Shown here one piece after another: positions 59,926-64,000 of a stretch of DNA of 64,000 nucleotides. The stretch lies in assembly GCF_000315055.1 (NCBI RefSeq), contig NZ_BAER01000074.1:1-64000 (forward strand), read 5' to 3'. Under the pieces are notes generated by a model, which was not told the origin of the DNA, did not search any database, and saw nothing but the letters and a program-made list of their open reading frames with translations. Source of the stretch: Paraglaciecola polaris LMG 21857. Its GTDB lineage: Bacteria; Pseudomonadota; Gammaproteobacteria; Enterobacterales; Alteromonadaceae. The translations under genes and the position numbers were made by a program. How positions within the stretch are numbered: the first letter of the stretch is position 1; every line of letters starts with the position of its first letter.

Positions 59926-60468
59926 ATGAAGAAGTTACTCGCCATCGTCTGCTTGATGTTTATCAGCAATATGGCCTACAGCGCCGAATGCCCCGATTTA
60001 TTGAAGTTTGTAAAACGTAAACTCAATTCTCAAGAAACCGTCAACATGTGTGAAGCATACGCAGGTAAAACCGTCCTGTTCGTTAACACCGCCAGTTACT
60101 GTGGATTTACCCCTCAATTCAAGGGCCTAGAATCTCTGTACCGTAAATATAAAGATCAAGGTTTAGTGGTACTTGGGTTTCCTTCTCACGATTTTAACCA
60201 AGAAGACAAAGATGAAGGTAAAACAGCAGAGCTGTGTGAATTAACTTACGGGGTAGAGTTTCCGATGTTTGAAGCCATGCCCGTGCGCGGCCGTGATGCA
60301 GATCAGCTATATAAGATGTTGGCAAAAAAATCTGGCACTACGGTTAAATGGAACTTCTATAAGTACCTGATGGATAAAAACGGCAATTTGGTTCACACCT
60401 TTGCATCATCAACTAAGCCGTCTGATCCATTATTGGTTGAAACACTTGAGCGCACACTGAAACTTTAA
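59926..60468 (+). CDS. Periplasmic glutathione peroxidase-like protein
   Basis: A 180-residue protein with a signal peptide (about 1-20, ending YSA) and a glutathione peroxidase fold. The peroxidatic Cys59 is in NTASYCGFTPQF and Trp142 in KWNFYKY. The second motif, usually FPCNQFG, reads FPSHDFN: the catalytic Gln is Asp89 and the resolving-type Cys is Ser. It probably reduces peroxides in the periplasm, with an uncertain reductant. A bidirectional terminator follows. Confidence 0.85.
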   Translation: MKKLLAIVCLMFISNMAYSAECPDLLKFVKRKLNSQETVNMCEAYAGKTVLFVNTASYCGFTPQFKGLESLYRKYKDQGLVVLGFPSHDFNQEDKDEGKTAELCELTYGVEFPMFEAMPVRGRDADQLYKMLAKKSGTTVKWNFYKYLMDKNGNLVHTFASSTKPSDPLLVETLERTLKL

Positions 60469-60506
60469 TGTAATCGCTATCAGGTTTTCACCAACAGCCA
60501 TCAAGC

Positions 60507-60534
60507 AAAAAGCCCGAGATTAATCGGGCTTTTT
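60507..60534. terminator. Bidirectional terminator between GPx and azoR
   Basis: Perfect 11-bp stem AAAAAGCCCGA/TCGGGCTTTTT (60507-60517 and 60524-60534) between convergent genes. Confidence 0.9.
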
Positions 60535-60559
60535 TGTGACGTGAATAAGACAATAATGC

Positions 60560-61168
60560 TTAGGCGAATTCTGGTAATAGCTCAGTCATTTTCTCCCGAG
60601 CATCCTGCCATGATTTCTGCGCTGAGTCTTCGCCCATATTTAGGCCTTCAAGATAAATGAAGTTCACATCCGTAATCCCAATCAATCCAAAAACCAAGCG
60701 CAAATATGGCGTTTGCGTATCACTGTCTGTGCCTTGATAAATACCGCCACGTGCGGCCATTACATACACGGTTTTGCCGGTTAAATGGCCTTTAGGACCT
60801 TCAGAGGTATAACTAAAGGTACGCCCTGCCCGGGCAATACGGTCAATCCATGCCTTAAACGTACTTGGCATAGTAAAATTGTACATAGGCATACCTATGA
60901 CGATAGCATCACTGTTTTCTAACTGGGTTAATAAATCGTCAGAATAGGCTGCTAACTTCGACTGCTCTGGTGTCATGTTGTCGCTGATCATGCTCCACGT
61001 TTGCATCTCTTGGGCGCTAAGGTGCGGTAGGTTCAGTTGAGACAAATCTACTGTGTGCACTGCGAGCGCTTCGCGCTCTTGCCAATTCGCCACAAACTCT
61101 TTTGTTAGCTTGCTTGAATGGCCATTTTCTTGTTGCAAACTGGCGTTTAACACTAATACATTTTTCAT
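60560..61168 (-). CDS. azoR: FMN-dependent NADH-azoreductase
   Basis: A 202-residue flavodoxin-like protein of the AzoR group. FMN-binding segments are ASLQQENGHSSKLT near the start, GMPMYNFTMPSTFKAWIDR (about 95-113) and MAARGGIY. It reduces quinones and azo compounds with NADH. It is a single gene with a promoter in the 115-base gap to nasS. Confidence 0.9.
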   Translation of the reverse strand: MKNVLVLNASLQQENGHSSKLTKEFVANWQEREALAVHTVDLSQLNLPHLSAQEMQTWSMISDNMTPEQSKLAAYSDDLLTQLENSDAIVIGMPMYNFTMPSTFKAWIDRIARAGRTFSYTSEGPKGHLTGKTVYVMAARGGIYQGTDSDTQTPYLRLVFGLIGITDVNFIYLEGLNMGEDSAQKSWQDAREKMTELLPEFA

Positions 61169-61283
61169 CTTGATTCCTCGTGATATGGCTTAATTGCGTT
61201 TAGTATATATAAATTTTACCGAACGAAAATCGCATTAAATCGAGGAGTTCATTCTATTTATTAGAATTAAAAGCAGAGGGTAA

Positions 61284-62396
61284 TCAGCCAGATCGACGGT
61301 AAAATTGCACCCCTTTATCTTCTATGAGTAAACGCATCTTTTGGTAAATATCGGGCCTGAATACCTTGCCAATCAAATCAAGGGGAATCGTCACATTAGG
61401 CGGTATTTGCCCAGCACTGACCATATGCTTAATTAACCATTCGCCACGAACCAACTCAGGTTGATTAATACAACCATTGTTACTCACCGAAAACTGATTA
61501 TAGGAGGGTATGCTACGCGGTGGCATCGATTTATGCGTTAAACAGCTGCCCAGTAAAGATGGCGCAATTACATCTAACTCAGCGTCTAAATATTCTGACT
61601 GACTCAATAATCTCGCCGCTTCAAAACGATTCGGAACCGACTCTAACCAAGAGCAGGCTTGCTTGAGCGCAGCACACAAAGCTAACACTGAATTAGGGTT
61701 TTTCTGATGCCAGCTATCTAATAAACCGAGTACTTTTTCCGGAGAATCTTGCCAAATATCGAATGACGTTAGGGCTGTCATGCCAATGCCAGCGCGCACA
61801 GCCTTAGCATTCCATGGTCCACCTACGCAGAATCCATCGATATCACCGTTTTCTAGGCATTCCACCATGTTAATAGGCGGTATAACCAGCAAGTCTACGT
61901 CGTCTAAATTGACCTTAGCCGCTTTTAGCCAATCGCGTAATTGGTAATAATGGCAGCTATAGGGAAATACCGTCGCGAACTTCAGTTTTGCTAAACCTCG
62001 GTGTTTACGTTTCTCGACAACTTTTTGCAGCAAGTACCCTGCCATCGGCAAGGTAACGTTAGTGATCTCGTTTTCCTTTAGTACTTCTTGTAATAACCCT
62101 TCTGACAAGGTGATGGCGTTACCGTTTAAGCTCAGTACTAATGGCGTGATCACATTGGCAGATGGCGCACCAAGACCCAGTGCACTAGCGATTGGCATCG
62201 GGGCTAACATTTGCGCGGCGTCTAAAACACCTGCGTGTAATTTGTCGCGTAACGTTGACCATGAGTTTTGTTTTTGCAAGGTAACATTCAAACCCCATCG
62301 CTCGAAGAAACCCAATTCTTTGGCAACGATAAGCGGGGCGGAATCAGTCAGGGGAATAAACCCAAGGGTAATGTCGGGTTGTTCTAATTTAATCAT
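61284..62396 (-). CDS. nasS: Nitrate sensor NasS (NrtA-like, cytoplasmic)
   Basis: A 370-residue periplasmic-binding-protein fold of the NrtA/CmpA family. The ATG at 62396, 7 bases after AAGGA, gives MIKLEQPDITLGFIPLTD and no signal peptide. In NasS-NasT systems such a cytoplasmic NrtA-like protein binds NasT without nitrate and frees it when nitrate is present. Overlap with nasT by 8 bases supports this role rather than transport. No nitrate permease gene is in the window. Confidence 0.83.
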   Translation of the reverse strand: MIKLEQPDITLGFIPLTDSAPLIVAKELGFFERWGLNVTLQKQNSWSTLRDKLHAGVLDAAQMLAPMPIASALGLGAPSANVITPLVLSLNGNAITLSEGLLQEVLKENEITNVTLPMAGYLLQKVVEKRKHRGLAKLKFATVFPYSCHYYQLRDWLKAAKVNLDDVDLLVIPPINMVECLENGDIDGFCVGGPWNAKAVRAGIGMTALTSFDIWQDSPEKVLGLLDSWHQKNPNSVLALCAALKQACSWLESVPNRFEAARLLSQSEYLDAELDVIAPSLLGSCLTHKSMPPRSIPSYNQFSVSNNGCINQPELVRGEWLIKHMVSAGQIPPNVTIPLDLIGKVFRPDIYQKMRLLIEDKGVQFYRRSG

Positions 62397-63027
62397 GATC
62401 ATTTCCTTTTTCAAAAGAGCGCAGCATGGAAACGATGGTTTTCGCGACATTTTCAAGCTTCTGTCCTGTGTCCATAGCGGTTTTGCGCATACTGTGAAAA
62501 GCTTGTTCTTCACTCATTTTATTGCTTCTCATTAACAAGCGTTTCGCTAAATCGATGGTTTTTCGCGACTCAAGTTGCTGCTTGGTATCGTTTAACTCAT
62601 CTTTTAATTTATGGAATTCTTTGAATCTTGCCACTGCGGCATCGAGTATGGGTTTCACCCGTTCAGGATCGATATCCCCGACGACATAAGCACTCACCCC
62701 AGATTGCACTGACAAATTAATCGTTTCCGTGTCTTGTTGAGATGAAAACATCACCACTGGCTTGGGGTTATAGTGGGAAATAGTGTGCAGGCTCTCTAAC
62801 ATATCCCGATTAGGTGATTCAATATCAATGACGATGATATCCGGCTGAATTTCATCGACTTGTTTCAATAATCCGGCTTGGGTGCAGGCTAAATGACTGA
62901 CTTTATAACGAGAATTATCTAAGGCAGTCACTATGGACTCTGCACGCTGAACATTTTCATCAATGAGCAAAATATTCAGCTGCGACTGAGCGGCTAAATG
63001 GGATTGGCTTTTCGCTGTGGATATCAA
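62389..63027 (-). CDS. nasT: NasT response regulator with ANTAR domain
   Basis: From the TTG at 63027 (after AGGAAC) a 212-residue protein. The pseudo-receiver domain (about 17-130) has NILLIDENVQRAES and VIDIES; the ANTAR domain (about 150-205) shows IDLAKRLLMRSNKMSEEQAF. ANTAR proteins bind paired hairpins in leader RNA and prevent termination, here of nitrate assimilation genes presumably outside the window. The frame is open to 63078 with another TTG, so the start is uncertain. Confidence 0.85.
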   Translation of the reverse strand: MISTAKSQSHLAAQSQLNILLIDENVQRAESIVTALDNSRYKVSHLACTQAGLLKQVDEIQPDIIVIDIESPNRDMLESLHTISHYNPKPVVMFSSQQDTETINLSVQSGVSAYVVGDIDPERVKPILDAAVARFKEFHKLKDELNDTKQQLESRKTIDLAKRLLMRSNKMSEEQAFHSMRKTAMDTGQKLENVAKTIVSMLRSFEKGNDHD

Positions 63028-63295
63028 CAGATGTTCCTGGATTAATAACGCTATGTGTCTTGACCACAACAGGTGCAAAGCTCAAGCCAACAAATTATGT
63101 CATTAAAAACATAACGTTAGCGATAAAAATAAAAGTGAAATTACGTTTAACCGTACACAAATGTGCAAACGCACCATGAAAGTGCAGAGGATTGCACAAA
63201 AATTAACCGCGAAATTTATTAACCACAATAAAAGAAAGCGAAAATTGCTCTACGCCAATTTGTCCACCACAGTAAAATGAGAAGGTAAAGGGTGA

Positions 63296-64000
63296 TCAGT
63301 GCGCTTGATGCTGACCCAAGGTGTCATATGCTGGAGCATCATTTTGCACAGGTTCCGAAAACGGCCATTTTGTATCGCGTTCTTGCCAGCAGTGCTGTGC
63401 TTGCACTTGAGCATCTGCCAACGATAGTTTATCGGTTAATATATACATTAAACTCAGACTGCCAATAATGGCCTGGGTCGCATAATCATTAACCTCTTCC
63501 CCTTGCCACACATTACGCAATTGCTTGCTATCTAAGCTTTTGGGTTTCACTACCCAATGGCCAAGCGATGCAGGTACATCCACTGTGGTCTCTTTGTCAC
63601 TTTGACAAAGATGCAAGGTGACATCGCGCTCTGGGTTATATTCCACCTCACCACCTTCACCACGAAAACACAAAATAGTGGTGTGACTGTCAGAGACTTG
63701 TCTGTTGACCAAAGCGGCACAGCGACTATGTTTACGGTCGACATCACGATGAAATACCCCTTGCAGGCTATTCGGTGCATGACTGGCATTGAGCATACGG
63801 GCCAGCGTATTAGCACAGGAGCGTAAACCAAACTGACTCCGTAGCTGGATCATGGCGTCCAACTTAGGGTTAATGTTCGCCAAGTCCATATAACAAAATC
63901 CATATTGCTCGAGCTGAGCAGCCGCTTGTATGGCATCTTTTGCCACATCAATACCTAAGTGCGCTAAGACATCTTTAAGGTACAAGCGATTTGAATCGGG
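63296..64000 (-). CDS. ybiB: TrpD2/YbiB-like protein, C-terminal part
   Basis: The last 234 codons of a gene that starts beyond the right edge. The segments LRSQFGLRSCANTLARMLN, QGVFHRDV, and GEGGEVEYNPERD correspond to the E. coli YbiB/TrpD2 fold, related to anthranilate phosphoribosyltransferase. E. coli YbiB binds nucleic acids and is linked to SOS; it has no known enzyme activity. Its presence beside nasTS is typical of nitrate assimilation clusters in related marine bacteria, as I recall them. The N-terminal helical part is missing. Confidence 0.75.
   Translation of the reverse strand, partial: PDSNRLYLKDVLAHLGIDVAKDAIQAAAQLEQYGFCYMDLANINPKLDAMIQLRSQFGLRSCANTLARMLNASHAPNSLQGVFHRDVDRKHSRCAALVNRQVSDSHTTILCFRGEGGEVEYNPERDVTLHLCQSDKETTVDVPASLGHWVVKPKSLDSKQLRNVWQGEEVNDYATQAIIGSLSLMYILTDKLSLADAQVQAQHCWQERDTKWPFSEPVQNDAPAYDTLGQHQAH

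Overview
The window reads as one chromosome segment of a marine gammaproteobacterium of the Alteromonadales, most like Alteromonadaceae such as Paraglaciecola or Glaciecola. This is inferred from protein similarity and gene order; no 16S gene is present. Coding density is high and base composition moderate. Several blocks keep the gene order known from E. coli: purC-bamC-dapA-gcvR-bcp, perM-bepA-yfgD-hda, purM-purN, and thrS-infC-rpmI-rplT-pheS-pheT-ihfA.

Layout. 1-3.3 kb: end of a universal stress protein, a PAS-GGDEF protein, then nrdB-yfaE without nrdA next to them. 3.3-9.8 kb: asparagine synthase, purC, bamC, dapA, gcvR and a one-cysteine Bcp. 9.9-16.7 kb: PerM-type permease, BepA, a TlpA-like thioredoxin, YfgD, WrbA, DUF2069, Hda and DUF2066. 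16.8-21.9 kb: purMN, a DUF3108 protein, and fadE behind a FadR-like operator. 22.2-29.6 kb: the translation operon, with an AUU start on infC and an anticodon-arm-like hairpin in the thrS leader. 29.7-38.0 kb: START protein, pteridine reductase-type SDR, DUF3080 lipoprotein, an exonuclease/DUF294 pair, a BCCT transporter and a frameshifted porin. 38.8-42.4 kb: tRNA-Val(GAC), a cheB relic, a patatin, an intergenic cluster of DnaA boxes and IHF sites, and an ACT-domain protein followed by an EIIA-Glc homologue lacking the phospho-histidine.

42.4-50.1 kb: seven tightly packed minus-strand genes. They encode a two-subunit molybdenum hydroxylase (Ior type), a MocA-like nucleotidyltransferase, XdhC, an RDD membrane protein (frameshifted here), a CoxE-like VWA protein and a MoxR/CoxD-like ATPase. 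Together they look like an enzyme with its own cofactor and maturation machinery. 50.5-54.4 kb: cysK, a small lipoprotein, a YcaQ-type glycosylase, DUF3703 and rhombosortase. 54.4-56.1 kb: an accessory pocket with a decayed GFA-family gene and two integron-type cassettes around a clear attC site, with no integrase in view. 56.4-64 kb: EfpL, an S9 peptidase lipoprotein, a periplasmic glutathione peroxidase, azoreductase, a NasT/NasS nitrate-sensing pair and the 3' part of a TrpD2/YbiB-like gene.

The items most worth following up are the DnaA/IHF cluster at 41.0-41.3 kb, the integrase-less cassettes at 55-56.1 kb, the molybdenum-hydroxylase operon with Cox-type helpers, the His-less EIIA, and the thrS operator. 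Four genes are broken: porin, cheB, RDD and GFA. The porin and RDD lesions are single bases and could be sequence errors; the cheB and GFA lesions are multiple and look like true decay.
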